Counted from the first letter of the stretch, positions 40,201-49,104 are shown. The stretch is 64,000 bases of DNA from Myxococcales bacterium (GCA_016720595.1 JADKKI010000072.1:558001-622000); one strand, 5' to 3'. A program made the numbers and translations. Notes: a model not told the origin generated them from the letters alone.

Positions 40201-42650
40201 GCGGCGGCTTCGGCACGATCGGCACGAGAGGCAGCCGTGACGGTCGGAGTGCGTTCTGGTCCGGGCCGATGGTGGCGCAGCGGTTCACCTATCCCATGGA
40301 CGGCTCGTTCGATGACCTGACGTCGTTCGTGCCCGCGCTGATCTCCGATGACAGCGACGGGTGGCGCACGCGGCTGACCTCGATCGGTGGCGGCGAGCGG
40401 AAGCTCCACGCAATCGATGACGCGGCAGCGCGCCTCCTGACCCGCGCTCGCAAGGCGCTCCCCGCCGGCGTCTACCGGTGGGACGATCTCGAGATCGCGG
40501 TCGACGATGCCCACCGCATGGGCTGGCGCCGGACCACGGACACCGAGCTCGCCGAGACCGCCTCGTTCGATGGGACCACGTGGACACGCCGCTATCCCGA
40601 GCTCGGGCTCGACGTGACGCGCACGTTCACCGACGACGACGTCGCGCTCGCCCTCGCGTACCTGCCGGTGTGGATCGCGGAGCCCGCGCACTATGCGCGC
40701 TGGTTCGAGGTCCGCGCCAAGGGCCCGCGCCAGCTCACCCTCGCGAAGCCGGGGCAGGGCGCGACGAAGGTCGTGTTCGTGCTCGACTTCGACGACAAGG
40801 ATCACCTGACGGCGATCCACGACGGGGACGGCCTCGAGCTCCTCCGCATCACCTGGGGCGACGTCGGGCCCGCGGCGGGCAAGGTCTCCGGCCAGGACGT
40901 GGCGGTCGGCTTCACGGGGCAAGCGATCGGTGATGCCGCGGCGTGGGCCCACGGGACCACCAACCCGGGCGTCGTCGTGGAGCTGCCGGCGCACCTCCCG
41001 GCGTACTGGCAGTCCAAGCTCGCCGCGGAGACGGCGGGGAGCGCGACGTGGCGGCGTGCGCAGCGCCAGCTGATGGCGAGCTTCGCGGCGCTGAATAACC
41101 GCGCGGGCGTGTACGCCGCGTACGACGCGCTCCGCACCCACGGTGGCGTGGAGCTCGGCGACCTCGCGCTCGGCAGTGGTGGCATCGCGAGCTCCACCAC
41201 GGAAGCGCAGTTCACGCAGGCGCTCGCGCCGTTCGCGGATCCGGCGGCGCTCCCGCAGTGCGGCATCCTCGGACCGCCGTGCCGGAACGGCAGCCAGGTG
41301 GTCGGCGATCCGCGCCCCGTGATCGCGCGCTACCTCGTGGCGGCTCGTGCCTACAGCAAGACGCCGCGGCCCGAGCGCCTCGCGCCCCAGACCACGACCG
41401 GCCTCGTCGGTGCGTTGTGGCAGCTCCGCCACGTCACCGCGCTGTTCGCGGCGAACCAGGGCAAGGCCGCCGTCGACAAGCTGCTCGCGATGGGCACCCA
41501 CGCGCTCCAGTTCCGGCTGATCGGTGCCGCGGCGACCTCGAATCGCTGGGACATCAAGCCCGAGGACATCGGTCGCGCGTGGGACTCCGTGGCCGTCGGC
41601 CCCTACAAGAACGTGGCCCGCGCGCAGGCCGCGATCGGGATGGCCAACCACGATGCGATCGACGCGGCGGTGGAGCGGGTGGCGAACCTGGTCGCGGATC
41701 TCGATCTGCGCGCCTTGCCGCCGCGGCTCGATCAGCTCGTGTATCGCGTGCAGCAGTCGCGGCGCGGCCCCGCGGGCTGGCAGCTGATCTGGACGGCGTG
41801 GCGCGACCGCGTGCTCGCGGGTACGAGCTACGAGCACGTGATGTCGCTCGTCACGATCGCGAACCAGCAGCGCAACGATCTGCCGGCGATCTTCGCCCGG
41901 GCCGTGGAGCTCGCTGGGGCGGACGTCGACAAGAAGGTCGCGATCGCTCGGATGGCGGTGGCCTACAACATGAGCGCGTACGCGCAGACCGTGATCGCTC
42001 CGCTGCTCAAGGCCCACGGTACGCGCGAGCTCTATCAGCTCGCGGCGAGCATGGCCGTGGCGCAGGGCCGGATGGCCGATGCCCTCGATCACCTGGAGGC
42101 GGCCCAGGCCGCGGCCGGCGACGAGGCCGTCAACATCGCCACCGTGCGCGCCGAGCTCGGGCAGATCATCACGATCGCTCGCGAGCTCGCCGTGCAGTCG
42201 AGTGGCCCGGCGCGTGAGGCCGCGGTCAAGCGGGCGATGACCTGGGGTGCGCGGTGGCGGGCGATCGACGCCGGGAACCCCGACATCGACCAGCAGCTGG
42301 GCGAGCTCCAGCTCGCCGTGGGCAACAACGAGGAGGCGTGGCGCCAGCTGTCCACCGTGATCGAGCGCGATCCGATGGCGGGCACCGGCTACACCACCGT
42401 CGCCGAGACGTTCGAGCGGCGCGGCAAGGTGGCCGAGGCTCTCCCGTTCTGGCAGCAGGCGATCGTCATCGATCAGACCAACCCGACGCCGCGGCTCCGC
42501 AAGGCGCAGGCCCTGATCGCCCTCGGTCGTACGCAGGAGGGCGACGCGCTGCTCCAGGAGATCGTCGGCCGCAAGTGGCACGACGTCTGGAGCAACGTGC
42601 CCTACCAGGCGAAGTACCTGCTCGAGCGCAGCAAGCCGGTGCGACGGTAG
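37230..42650 (+). CDS. Giant FecR–VIT–vWA–TPR membrane protein
   Basis: 1806 residues from GTG 37230. A 54-residue cytoplasmic head precedes one membrane segment (about 55-74), a Gly/Thr linker, and a FecR-like domain (about 90-195; LRVEGAALLDVAPGKGTFVV, RIEVLGTRFLVDAG). A VIT domain (about 234-361; LDQTFHNDADQTLEGVYRFA) and a vWA domain with intact MIDAS (D479-V-S-A-S483, T548, D576) follow. After a Gly-rich stretch (about 853-911) come a transglutaminase/DUF3857-reminiscent region around 1060-1260 (low certainty) and helical TPR-like repeats to the end (YTTVAETFERRGKVAEALPF). It is coupled to the ECF factor and so likely acts as its membrane-bound anti-sigma or sensor. No ZAS Cys motif is present. 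Confidence 0.88.
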   Translation: MTTEPKDVLEQNVTTLLETGGEAPKLDDLAKARIRAKLVAAHASATPAGTRRSPMVAVGLGLAATAAAALIVTRVVGGGGTGTGTGDGTGATSQLADGTTWIAEPGAKVTVLGTRHLRVEGAALLDVAPGKGTFVVETQRGRIEVLGTRFLVDAGKDRTTAAVVRGQVKLATSDGDVLLHAGEQGVAEPGRPPTRGPAPRLSHLASWAAQARHRDEKDVQPIHHGTLFARDPGVRSHPPWGDEYPLPIKKLGVDVVVENQVARVALDQTFHNDADQTLEGVYRFAIPPDAALQRLAMYVDGKLTESAVVERMRARRIYEELVYRRVDPALLEWAGTGRLSLRVYPLPARQDKRLMLAYTQSLPKLYSDWTLSVPLPEIDGPVGEVAFGVTIKGCANCEVTSTSHKVTVEHKGEDSIVSYHNTSETIGDSLVLHVRDARQTTQVARHDSGGDSYLMVRAPAELPRDAQAYRPRTWVILDDVSASRGAMERRAQADLVDAFMHELDEDDKVSVIAFDVTARQKLAPTRVLDVDRRALRKALQDEGDVGATDFGVALEAASKALSGVAPDDAMLVYLGDGVITSGAKNLDALRAQLVGKAHFIGVGVGDGPDTQTLETLAGATGGYATTIDLADDVAWRAFDLIAALHTARVTGVEARLVDASGAHVPAALYLKSPQLADGEELELVAKLAGGNAPAAVELTGTLNGAPWKKTVVLPSTGGATGGYLPRTWAQRHIAARMLAKHEAVAMTPCTPGPSALCPTEAEAREKRDETIRQEVIGLGKKYFLLSRHTSLLVLENDAMYAQYGVTKGAGDTWAPYAMPQTIPVVTTAAVIKPSDVAEDAELVRAPIPVFYDYGGYNAGWGGMDDGDLSGGLLDARQQGFDGQGFGMIGHGAGSGTGFGYGAGGGGRTRRSLGLGQPGPSMPDTGGGAPAAVTASGGDKPMDLAEGTMGKKAHDEEPSFDRTPAAEDKAKRASVDSDEIIGAFGAGYTRVGGGFGTIGTRGSRDGRSAFWSGPMVAQRFTYPMDGSFDDLTSFVPALISDDSDGWRTRLTSIGGGERKLHAIDDAAARLLTRARKALPAGVYRWDDLEIAVDDAHRMGWRRTTDTELAETASFDGTTWTRRYPELGLDVTRTFTDDDVALALAYLPVWIAEPAHYARWFEVRAKGPRQLTLAKPGQGATKVVFVLDFDDKDHLTAIHDGDGLELLRITWGDVGPAAGKVSGQDVAVGFTGQAIGDAAAWAHGTTNPGVVVELPAHLPAYWQSKLAAETAGSATWRRAQRQLMASFAALNNRAGVYAAYDALRTHGGVELGDLALGSGGIASSTTEAQFTQALAPFADPAALPQCGILGPPCRNGSQVVGDPRPVIARYLVAARAYSKTPRPERLAPQTTTGLVGALWQLRHVTALFAANQGKAAVDKLLAMGTHALQFRLIGAAATSNRWDIKPEDIGRAWDSVAVGPYKNVARAQAAIGMANHDAIDAAVERVANLVADLDLRALPPRLDQLVYRVQQSRRGPAGWQLIWTAWRDRVLAGTSYEHVMSLVTIANQQRNDLPAIFARAVELAGADVDKKVAIARMAVAYNMSAYAQTVIAPLLKAHGTRELYQLAASMAVAQGRMADALDHLEAAQAAAGDEAVNIATVRAELGQIITIARELAVQSSGPAREAAVKRAMTWGARWRAIDAGNPDIDQQLGELQLAVGNNEEAWRQLSTVIERDPMAGTGYTTVAETFERRGKVAEALPFWQQAIVIDQTNPTPRLRKAQALIALGRTQEGDALLQEIVGRKWHDVWSNVPYQAKYLLERSKPVRR

Positions 42651-42670
42651 TTCGGCGAAGGGCTCGGCGC

Positions 42671-43183
42671 TTAGATCGCGCCGACAGCTTCGTCGAGAGC
42701 GTCGAAGATCCCCTGAGCCTCGTCGGCCGGGATCCCGAACGCGTCGGCGATGCCGCCGAGGAACGCGAGCTCGTCGTCGTGGACCTCGTGGTCACACAGG
42801 GCGGTCACGCAGGCGAGCTTGTAGGCATCGCGCCGCGACGGCGCGTCGAGGACCTTCGCGAGCTCGGCGAGCCGGCCCTGGAAGCCTTCGCGCGCGAGCT
42901 GCTGCGCGAGATGATCGAACAGCTCGACGAGGAACCTGGCCTCGAGCTCGTGGCCAAGCCAGGCGTGGAGGTTGGCGACCAGGTGATCGATCTCGTGCTC
43001 GCTGAGATCGTCGTCGGCCGCGGCCGCGAGGTACGCGACCTCGAGCAGGGCGTGCAGCCGCGCCGCCTGGGGATCGGTGGGGGCGTCCCGGTTGCTCTTG
43101 AGCGCCTTCGCACCGGCGGCGAGATCGGCCGGCACCGAGGGCCCGAGGACGCGCGTTCGTTCCTGACGTTGGGTGTCATCCAT
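42671..43183 (-). CDS. TerB-like cytoplasmic protein
   Basis: 170 residues, mostly helical and acidic. The segment ARLHALLEVAYLAAAADDDL then SEHEIDHLVANLHAWLG, and the later YKLACVTALCDHEVHDDELA, resemble the two halves of the TerB/tellurite-resistance-B fold with its acidic metal-binding turns. No signal peptide. ATG 43183 is preferred; it is divergent from the helicase with only 39 bases between the starts. Function in this context unknown; TerB-like proteins are tied to stress responses. Confidence 0.7.
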   Translation of the reverse strand: MDDTQRQERTRVLGPSVPADLAAGAKALKSNRDAPTDPQAARLHALLEVAYLAAAADDDLSEHEIDHLVANLHAWLGHELEARFLVELFDHLAQQLAREGFQGRLAELAKVLDAPSRRDAYKLACVTALCDHEVHDDELAFLGGIADAFGIPADEAQGIFDALDEAVGAI

Positions 43184-43222
43184 CTCGGCGGAGCATACGC
43201 CGTCCCGTGATACACGTGGGGC

Positions 43223-45370
43223 GTGCCCACCGCCGGCGAGCTCGAGCTCGAGTTCTACGAGAAGTTTCTGTGGGGCAAGGGGCTCGAGGCCTACCCCGTC
43301 CAGGAGCAGGCGATCACGAAGATCTTCGCCGGGGAGAGCCTGCTCGTCACGGTCCCGACGGGGACCGGCAAGACGCTGATGGCCAAGGCGGCTCTGCACG
43401 CCGCACTCGCGCGCAACCAGAAGGCGATCTACACCACCCCGCTACGCGCGCTCACCGAGGAGAAGTATCGCGAGCTGTGCGCGGACTTCGGCGATGGCTA
43501 CGTCGGGTTCGCCACCGGCGACTACAAGGTCAACCGGGACGCACCGATCCAGGTCGAGGTCGCCGAGATCCTGTGGAACCGGATCGTCGCCGACAAGCAC
43601 GTGTCGCCGGCCGATGTCGTGGTGATGGACGAGGGCCACTACTTCAACGATCCCGAGCGCGGCTACGTCTGGGAGCAATCGATCATCGGGCTCGATCCAC
43701 GGACCCAGCTGGTGATCCTGTCGGCCACCGTCGGCCGGCCGGAGCAGTTCACGCACTGGGTGGAGCTCACTCGACGGATGCCGATGGCGCTCGTCGAGTC
43801 ACGCGAGCGCAAGATCCCACTGGTTCACGAGTTCCGCGAGGACATGATGATCGACACCGTGCGCGAGCTCGCGCACACCGGCGACGTGCCGGCGATCATC
43901 TTCGTGTTCGGCCGCGAGCAGTGCTTCGAGGTCGCCCGCCTGCTCAAGTCGTGCCGCCGGTTCACCACCGACGAGGAGAAGGCGAAGGTCGAGGCGATGT
44001 GCGACGCCGCGCTGCTCGAGTCCGGCGTGGCGCGGGAGCTGAAGCCGCTGCTCTCGCACGGCATCGGTATCCATCACGCCGGGATCCTGCCGCGCTACAA
44101 GCAGCTGGTCGAGGCCCTCGCGCTCGAGCGGCTGATCAAGTTCGTGGTGTCCACCGAGACGATCGCGGCCGGCATCAACTTGCCGGCGCGTACGGTGGTG
44201 TTCCCCGCGCTGCGCAAGTTCATCAAGAAAGAGGCGCGCCTCATCACCGCGGCCGAGTACCACCAGATGGCCGGTCGCGCGGGCCGCCCGCAGTTCGATG
44301 ATCGCGGCCTGGCGATCACGCTCGCCCCCGAGGAGATCGTCACCGAGCTGAAGAAGCGGCTCAAGGATGCGGCGAAGCGGCCGGCCTACGACGAGGGCAA
44401 GGTCAAGCGCGGCGTCTATGCCACCGCGCAGGGCGAGGCGAAGAAGCGGGGCGACGTCGTGTGGACCCCGGAGATCCACGCGGCGCTCGTCGGTGGCGAG
44501 CCCGCCGAGCTGCGCAGCAAGACCAAGATCACCGCGGAGCAGGTGCTCGCGATCGGCCTGCCCGATCTCACCACCGCGGCGCTCCCGGGCGACGAGGCTG
44601 CCTCGCGGATGGCCGCCGCCGAGGCGTCGTTGCCGCCCTCGATGCGCCTCGATATCGTCACCGTGATCGACAACCTCCTGCTCACCGAGCGTGAGCGCAA
44701 GGAGCTGCACAAGGTCCTCGCGCAGCTGGTCGCCAACCTGAAGGCGATCGGGGTGATCGACGAGCACGGCAAGCAGGTCTCGGGCGAGATGATCCGCGAG
44801 CTCCAGGGGATGGACGGCCTGCTGATCTTCTACATCCTGTTCAACCACCAGCTCGAGTACGTCGAGCTGCGCGAGCTGGTCGAGTACCTGATCGATCACG
44901 ACATCATCCAGCGCCAGCTCGATCGGAAGGGCGAGGATGCCAAGCGCGAGTGGATGCGGACCAAGCTGCGCGAGATGCGCGAGTCCAACAGCCTCGTCAC
45001 CTGGGACGATGTCGAGGCGGCGTACGAGAAGGAGCACCCGCGGGTGCTCACGAAGATCGAGCTGATCCATCAGGAGTTCTCGAGCAAGATCCCGCACCCG
45101 GAGCTCCATGGTGGCAAGAAGCCGAAGACCACCTGGGCGCAGCTCGAGGACGCCGGCCTGACGTTCCTCGAGTTCGTGGACAAGCACGGGCTCGATCACG
45201 AGGAGGGCAACCTGTTCTCCTACCTGATCCGCGTGATGAACTTCGCGCGCAAGCTCCACCAGGCCTCCCAGCTCACCGAGTTCGAGGACATGGCGGAGCG
45301 GGTCCAGCGGATCCTGGCCCGGGTCGACGTCCGTCTGGTCGACGACCGCCGCTGGGACGGATCTCGCTGA
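43223..45370 (+). CDS. Ski2-like DEAD/DEAH-box helicase
   Basis: 715 residues, GTG start. The motor core has motif I PTGTGKT (45-51), Ia YTTPLRALTEEK, II DEGH (136-139), III ILSATVGRP, IV/V HHAGILPRYKQLVEAL and STETIAAGINLPARTVVF, and VI YHQMAGRAGRPQFDDRG. This combination is Ski2/Hel308-like RNA or DNA unwinding. The C-terminal 300 residues are helical, with no recognisable extra domain. It is followed after 20 bases by corA, with which it may be co-transcribed. Confidence 0.93.
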   Translation: MPTAGELELEFYEKFLWGKGLEAYPVQEQAITKIFAGESLLVTVPTGTGKTLMAKAALHAALARNQKAIYTTPLRALTEEKYRELCADFGDGYVGFATGDYKVNRDAPIQVEVAEILWNRIVADKHVSPADVVVMDEGHYFNDPERGYVWEQSIIGLDPRTQLVILSATVGRPEQFTHWVELTRRMPMALVESRERKIPLVHEFREDMMIDTVRELAHTGDVPAIIFVFGREQCFEVARLLKSCRRFTTDEEKAKVEAMCDAALLESGVARELKPLLSHGIGIHHAGILPRYKQLVEALALERLIKFVVSTETIAAGINLPARTVVFPALRKFIKKEARLITAAEYHQMAGRAGRPQFDDRGLAITLAPEEIVTELKKRLKDAAKRPAYDEGKVKRGVYATAQGEAKKRGDVVWTPEIHAALVGGEPAELRSKTKITAEQVLAIGLPDLTTAALPGDEAASRMAAAEASLPPSMRLDIVTVIDNLLLTERERKELHKVLAQLVANLKAIGVIDEHGKQVSGEMIRELQGMDGLLIFYILFNHQLEYVELRELVEYLIDHDIIQRQLDRKGEDAKREWMRTKLREMRESNSLVTWDDVEAAYEKEHPRVLTKIELIHQEFSSKIPHPELHGGKKPKTTWAQLEDAGLTFLEFVDKHGLDHEEGNLFSYLIRVMNFARKLHQASQLTEFEDMAERVQRILARVDVRLVDDRRWDGSR

Positions 45371-45390
45371 TTTCCGGTACCATCGTCTCG

Positions 45391-46401
45391 ATGACCGAGA
45401 CGGCGGCGTCAGCAGAGCTTCGCGCGGCGGCGGACCCTTTGGTCGTGGTCGTCGAGCTCGACTTCAAGACCAAGCAGCACCGCAAGATCAGCGTCGACGA
45501 GGTCAAGGCCGCGATGGAGGCCGAGAAGTTCGTCTGGATCGATGTCGACGTCAGCCAGGTCGACGAGGCCCGCAAGGTCCTCACCAAGCTCGATCTGTGC
45601 GCGCCCGAGATCGTCGAAGACGCGCTGACCCGCGAGCCGGCGACCCAGATCGGCCGCTACGATCACTACATCCACCTCGTGCTCTCCGGCTGCAGGCTAT
45701 CCGGCCACAAGTTCGATCTCGAGCGGGTGGACGCGATGATCGGCGAGCGGTTCCTCCTGACCCTGCACAAGGGCCAGCCGGTGTTCCTCGAGGCCGTCCG
45801 CAAGTCGTACGTCACCGACTTCGTGCGGTTCGCCCAGTCGCCGAGCTTCCTGCTCTACGAGCTGTGGGACCACCTGATCGAGAACTACCTCAGCGTCCAC
45901 AAGAAGTTCGAGGAGCGGGTCGACGAGGTCCAGCGACGGCTGATCGGCGAGGTCGACGAGAGCGTGTTCGGCGAGGCCTCGGAGCTGACGGTGGACCTCC
46001 TCCACCTCCGCAAGGTCGTGCTCCCGGCGCGCGCGGTGCTCACCGATCTCTCGACCCGCAAGTCGCCGTTCGTCAGCGAAGCCACGCAGCCGTTCCTCGG
46101 CAACATGGTCGGCACCATCGAGCGCGTGCTGCAGGACGTGCTCGTGGATCGCGACATCCTCAACGGCTCGATCAACAACTACATGTCCCTCGTCGCGCAC
46201 AAGACCAACAAGGTGATGTCGCGGCTCACGGTGGTGAGCATCATCTTCCTGCCCTTGACGTTCCTCTGCGGCGTCTACGGCATGAACTTCGAGATCATCC
46301 CCGAGCTCAAGTGGGAGCACGGCTACCTCGCGTTCTGGTCCGTGGTCGGCATCGTCGTCGCTGGCCTGGTATGGGCGATGCGGCGCTACAAGCTCCTCTG
46401 A
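45391..46401 (+). CDS. corA: CorA-family divalent cation channel
   Basis: 336 residues. A large N-terminal cytoplasmic domain with long helices is followed by two C-terminal membrane helices. The GMN selectivity signature is at 297-299 (VYGMNFE), between RLTVVSIIFLPLTFLC and YLAFWSVVGIVVAGLVWAMR, and the protein ends in the basic RRYKLL. It conducts Mg2+ (or Co2+/Ni2+) through the inner membrane. It opens the ion-transport island that continues with Kup and Kdp. Confidence 0.94.
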   Translation: MTETAASAELRAAADPLVVVVELDFKTKQHRKISVDEVKAAMEAEKFVWIDVDVSQVDEARKVLTKLDLCAPEIVEDALTREPATQIGRYDHYIHLVLSGCRLSGHKFDLERVDAMIGERFLLTLHKGQPVFLEAVRKSYVTDFVRFAQSPSFLLYELWDHLIENYLSVHKKFEERVDEVQRRLIGEVDESVFGEASELTVDLLHLRKVVLPARAVLTDLSTRKSPFVSEATQPFLGNMVGTIERVLQDVLVDRDILNGSINNYMSLVAHKTNKVMSRLTVVSIIFLPLTFLCGVYGMNFEIIPELKWEHGYLAFWSVVGIVVAGLVWAMRRYKLL

Positions 46402-46429
46402 GCGTGCGTCCTCGAGACAGCTCCGGCCC

Positions 46430-46448
46430 TTGATGCGTTCTTGAGGTG
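46430..46448 (+). promoter_or_regulatory. 11-base-phased TTGA repeat upstream of kup (candidate KdpE box 1)
   Basis: TTGATGCGTTC followed by TTGAGGTG: two TTGA half-sites exactly 11 bases apart, ending 20 bases before the kup GTG. It matches the arrays at 48341-48373 and 49125-49168. Confidence 0.55.
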
Positions 46449-46468
46449 CGGCGCGGTATGGATGGAGG

Positions 46469-48337
46469 GTGTCGAACGCACCGGGGAACGGCTCGCGGCG
46501 CACGGCGGCGTTGACGTTCGCCGCGCTCGGCGTGGTGTTCGGCGACCTCGGCACCAGCCCGCTCTACGCGTTGCAGGAGGCGTTCATCGGGCCGCACGCT
46601 GCGGCGGTTGATCCGGAGAACATCCTCGGCATCGTGTCGCTGTTCCTGTGGTCGCTCGTCCTCGTCGTCACCGTCAAGTACATCGGCTTTCTGATGCGCG
46701 CCGATAACCGTGGCGAAGGCGGCATCCTGGCATTGCTCGCGCTCGCCCGATCGACGCGGTCGGCACGGTTTCGCGCCATGCTCGTGGTCCTCGGGCTGTT
46801 CGGTGCGGCGTTGCTCTACGGGGACGGCGTGATCACGCCGGCGATCTCGGTCCTGTCCGCCGTCGAGGGCCTCGACGTCGCGGCGCCCGCCCTCCATCAC
46901 CTGGTGATCCCGTTGACGGTCGGGATCCTGATCGGCCTGTTCGCGATGCAGCGGTTCGGTAGCGGTACCGTGGGGAAGTTGTTCGGGCCCGTGCTCGCGC
47001 TGTGGTTCGTCACGATCGCCGTGCTCGGCCTGGCTGCGATCCCTCGCGATGCGTCGATCCTGCGCGCGCTCAACCCGGCGTACGCCGTCGACTACTTCGC
47101 GCGCCACGGGTTGCACGGCTTTCCCGTCCTCGGCGCCGTGGTGTTGTGCTTGACCGGAGGCGAGGCCCTCTATGCAGACATGGGCCACTTCGGTCCGCGG
47201 CCGATCCGGATCGCATGGTTCAGCCTCGTCCTTCCTGCGCTCGTGCTCAGCTACCTCGGCCAAGGTGCGGTCCTGCTCGACAACCCGGCCGCGTCGGCGC
47301 GGCCGTTCTACTCGATGGTCCCCGGTCCGCTGCTCTACCCGATGATCGTGCTCGCAACGGCTTCGACGGTGATCGCGTCCCAGGCGCTGATCTCGGCCGT
47401 GTTCAGCCTGACTCGGCAGGCGGTGCAGCTGGGGTACTGGCCGCGGGTCCGCGTGGTTCACACCTCCGCCGACGAGCAAGGCCAGGTCTACGTCCCCGGC
47501 TTCAACTGGACGGTGATGGCCGCGACGATCGCGCTCGTGCTCGCGTTCCGATCCTCGGGGGCGCTGGCGGCCGCCTTCGGCCTCGCCGTCGCCGGAACGA
47601 TGGCGATCACGACGGTGCTGTTCGTCGTGGTCGCTCGCGCACGCTGGCGGTGGCCGACCTACGCCGTCATCGGGTTCCTCGCCATCTTCCTCACCATCGA
47701 CCTCGGATTCATCGGCGCGAACCTCCTCAAGGTCGAGGACGGCGGCTGGCTCCCGCTCGCGATCGGCGCAGGCATGTTCACGCTGATGCAGGTGTGGTCG
47801 CGCGGTCGCGCGCTCCTCCGCGCGCGCCTCGAGGCCCGGATGTTCAGCCTGCCGGAGTTCCTCGCCAGCTTCGGCCTCGAGCCGACGCTGCGCGTGGAGG
47901 GCTCGGCGGTGTTCCTGACCGGCAGTCCCGAAGGCGCCCCGCTCGCACTGCTCCACTACCTGAAGCACGCGCGGAGCCTTCACTGGAAGGTCGTGATCCT
48001 CAGCGTCCTCACCGAGGATGTCCCGCACGTCGACCCTGACGCCCGGCTCGAGGTCGAGGAGCTGACCAACGGCTTCTGGCGCGTCGTCGGCCGCTACGGA
48101 TTCATGGAGAGCCCCGACGTCCCGGCCTTGCTGCGCGACGCCGAGGCCCGCGGCCTCGAGCTCGGCGCGCGCACCTACTTCCTGGGCCGCGAGGTGGTGG
48201 TCGCGACCCGTGGGCGCTGGCGCCGGTGGACGTACTTTCTGTTCGCCCTGATGCACCGCAATGCGCGGCCGGCGGCGGAGTTCTTCGGGTTGCCCGCGAA
48301 CCAGGTGATGGAGATCGGCGCGCAGATCGACTTGTGA
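46469..48337 (+). CDS. kup: Kup-family low-affinity potassium transporter 1
   Basis: 622 residues, the exact length of the classic Kup protein. The N-terminus LTFAALGVVFGDLGTSPLYA is the family hallmark. About twelve membrane helices follow (LLYGDGVITPAISVLSAVEG, CLTGGEALYADMGHFGPRPI), then a cytoplasmic tail ending ARPAAEFFGLPANQVMEIGA. It imports K+ with protons. GTG start; a GGAGG lies immediately before it, closer than usual. A phased TTGA repeat upstream suggests control by the KdpE encoded 10 kb downstream. Confidence 0.95.
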   Translation: MSNAPGNGSRRTAALTFAALGVVFGDLGTSPLYALQEAFIGPHAAAVDPENILGIVSLFLWSLVLVVTVKYIGFLMRADNRGEGGILALLALARSTRSARFRAMLVVLGLFGAALLYGDGVITPAISVLSAVEGLDVAAPALHHLVIPLTVGILIGLFAMQRFGSGTVGKLFGPVLALWFVTIAVLGLAAIPRDASILRALNPAYAVDYFARHGLHGFPVLGAVVLCLTGGEALYADMGHFGPRPIRIAWFSLVLPALVLSYLGQGAVLLDNPAASARPFYSMVPGPLLYPMIVLATASTVIASQALISAVFSLTRQAVQLGYWPRVRVVHTSADEQGQVYVPGFNWTVMAATIALVLAFRSSGALAAAFGLAVAGTMAITTVLFVVVARARWRWPTYAVIGFLAIFLTIDLGFIGANLLKVEDGGWLPLAIGAGMFTLMQVWSRGRALLRARLEARMFSLPEFLASFGLEPTLRVEGSAVFLTGSPEGAPLALLHYLKHARSLHWKVVILSVLTEDVPHVDPDARLEVEELTNGFWRVVGRYGFMESPDVPALLRDAEARGLELGARTYFLGREVVVATRGRWRRWTYFLFALMHRNARPAAEFFGLPANQVMEIGAQIDL

Positions 48338-48340
48338 GCC

Positions 48341-48373
48341 TTGATGACAACCTGACGCGGGCTTGTCCTGGCG
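48341..48373 (+). promoter_or_regulatory. Triple 11-base repeat (candidate KdpE box 2)
   Basis: Three consecutive 11-mers: TTGATGACAAC, CTGACGCGGGC, TTGTCCTGGCG. The last two align closely with the kdp-upstream units TTGACGCGGTC and TTGACCTGGCA. The array ends 28 bases before ATG 48402. Confidence 0.55.
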
Positions 48374-48401
48374 TTGGCGAGCATCCGGGCATCCTGGCGC
48401 C

Positions 48402-48653
48402 ATGATGCTCCCGGATCAGGTGCACTCACCCCACGCGGCGTTGCCGGAGCTGAACCATCGCTCGGTCAGGATCATCGTGATCGCGATCGGGCTGATCGGG
48501 ACGGTGGTGGAGGGTACGGCGTCGACGATCTCGCTGGGCCGGTTCGCGGCCTTCGTGTGTGTGCTCACCGTCGGCATCGGATGGTTGGCCGGCTTGCGGC
48601 GCGGCGTGGCCTGCCAGGGGGGCCGCAGGGGCGGAGGTGACCGTGCGTCGTGA
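48402..48653 (+). CDS. Small two-helix membrane protein
   Basis: 83 residues with two hydrophobic segments (IIVIAIGLIGTVVEGTA; FAAFVCVLTVGIGWLAGL) and a basic Gly/Arg tail. No family recognised. It sits between kup and kdp behind the phased repeats, so it may be a regulatory subunit of a K+ system (inference). The next gene starts within its last codons. Confidence 0.6.
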   Translation: MMLPDQVHSPHAALPELNHRSVRIIVIAIGLIGTVVEGTASTISLGRFAAFVCVLTVGIGWLAGLRRGVACQGGRRGGGDRAS

Positions 48654-48966
48654 TCGTACCCCGAGGCCTGTTCGGCGCCGCCGTCACCGCGCGACCACGC
48701 CCGTGCGGGTGGCTCGGCCTGACGAGCTCGCCGCCGTGCTCGCGCTGGTCGGCGAGCGCGCGATGCCTGCCGGCGATCTCGCCGCGGCGATCGCGGTTGG
48801 ACACGTGCTCGTGCTCGACGAGGGCGAGCACGTGATCGCCGCCATGGTGGTGGGACCTGCGATGGCGGCTCGGGTGCGGCTCCTGGTCGTTCACCCATCG
48901 ATCATCGCGGCCGGCATCATCGAGCGGATGAACCAGGCGGCGACGGTGCTGTGCGCGCAGTCGTGA
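48643..48966 (+). CDS. Small GNAT-like hypothetical protein
   Basis: 107 residues from GTG 48643, five bases after GGAGG. The Arg-rich head is followed by RPDELAAVLALVGERAMPAG, VLVLDEGEHVIAAMVVGPAM and ARVRLLVVHPSIIAAGIIER, a helix-strand-strand pattern reminiscent of a truncated N-acetyltransferase, but without a clear acetyl-CoA loop. It overlaps the previous gene by 11 bases in another frame. The gap 48967-49198 after it holds only the phased repeats before kdp. Confidence 0.5.
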   Translation: MRRDRTPRPVRRRRHRATTPVRVARPDELAAVLALVGERAMPAGDLAAAIAVGHVLVLDEGEHVIAAMVVGPAMAARVRLLVVHPSIIAAGIIERMNQAATVLCAQS

Positions 48967-49104
48967 CGGACATCGCGTACCCGAGAGAGATGCCGGCCAG
49001 GAGTCAGCGCGATCTGGCGGTTGTGGCGACGGAGCTGCAATTCGTGCGTGGTTCCGACGTCGTTACTCGACCCATGGGGCGGCACACACACTGCATGTCC
49101 CGGG

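Noticed and set aside
36915..42581. 1888-residue open frame antisense to the giant VIT/vWA gene
   Set aside because: Low-complexity Arg/Glu/His/Gly composition with no recognisable domain; a by-product of G/C-biased third positions in the sense gene, which has clear domains.
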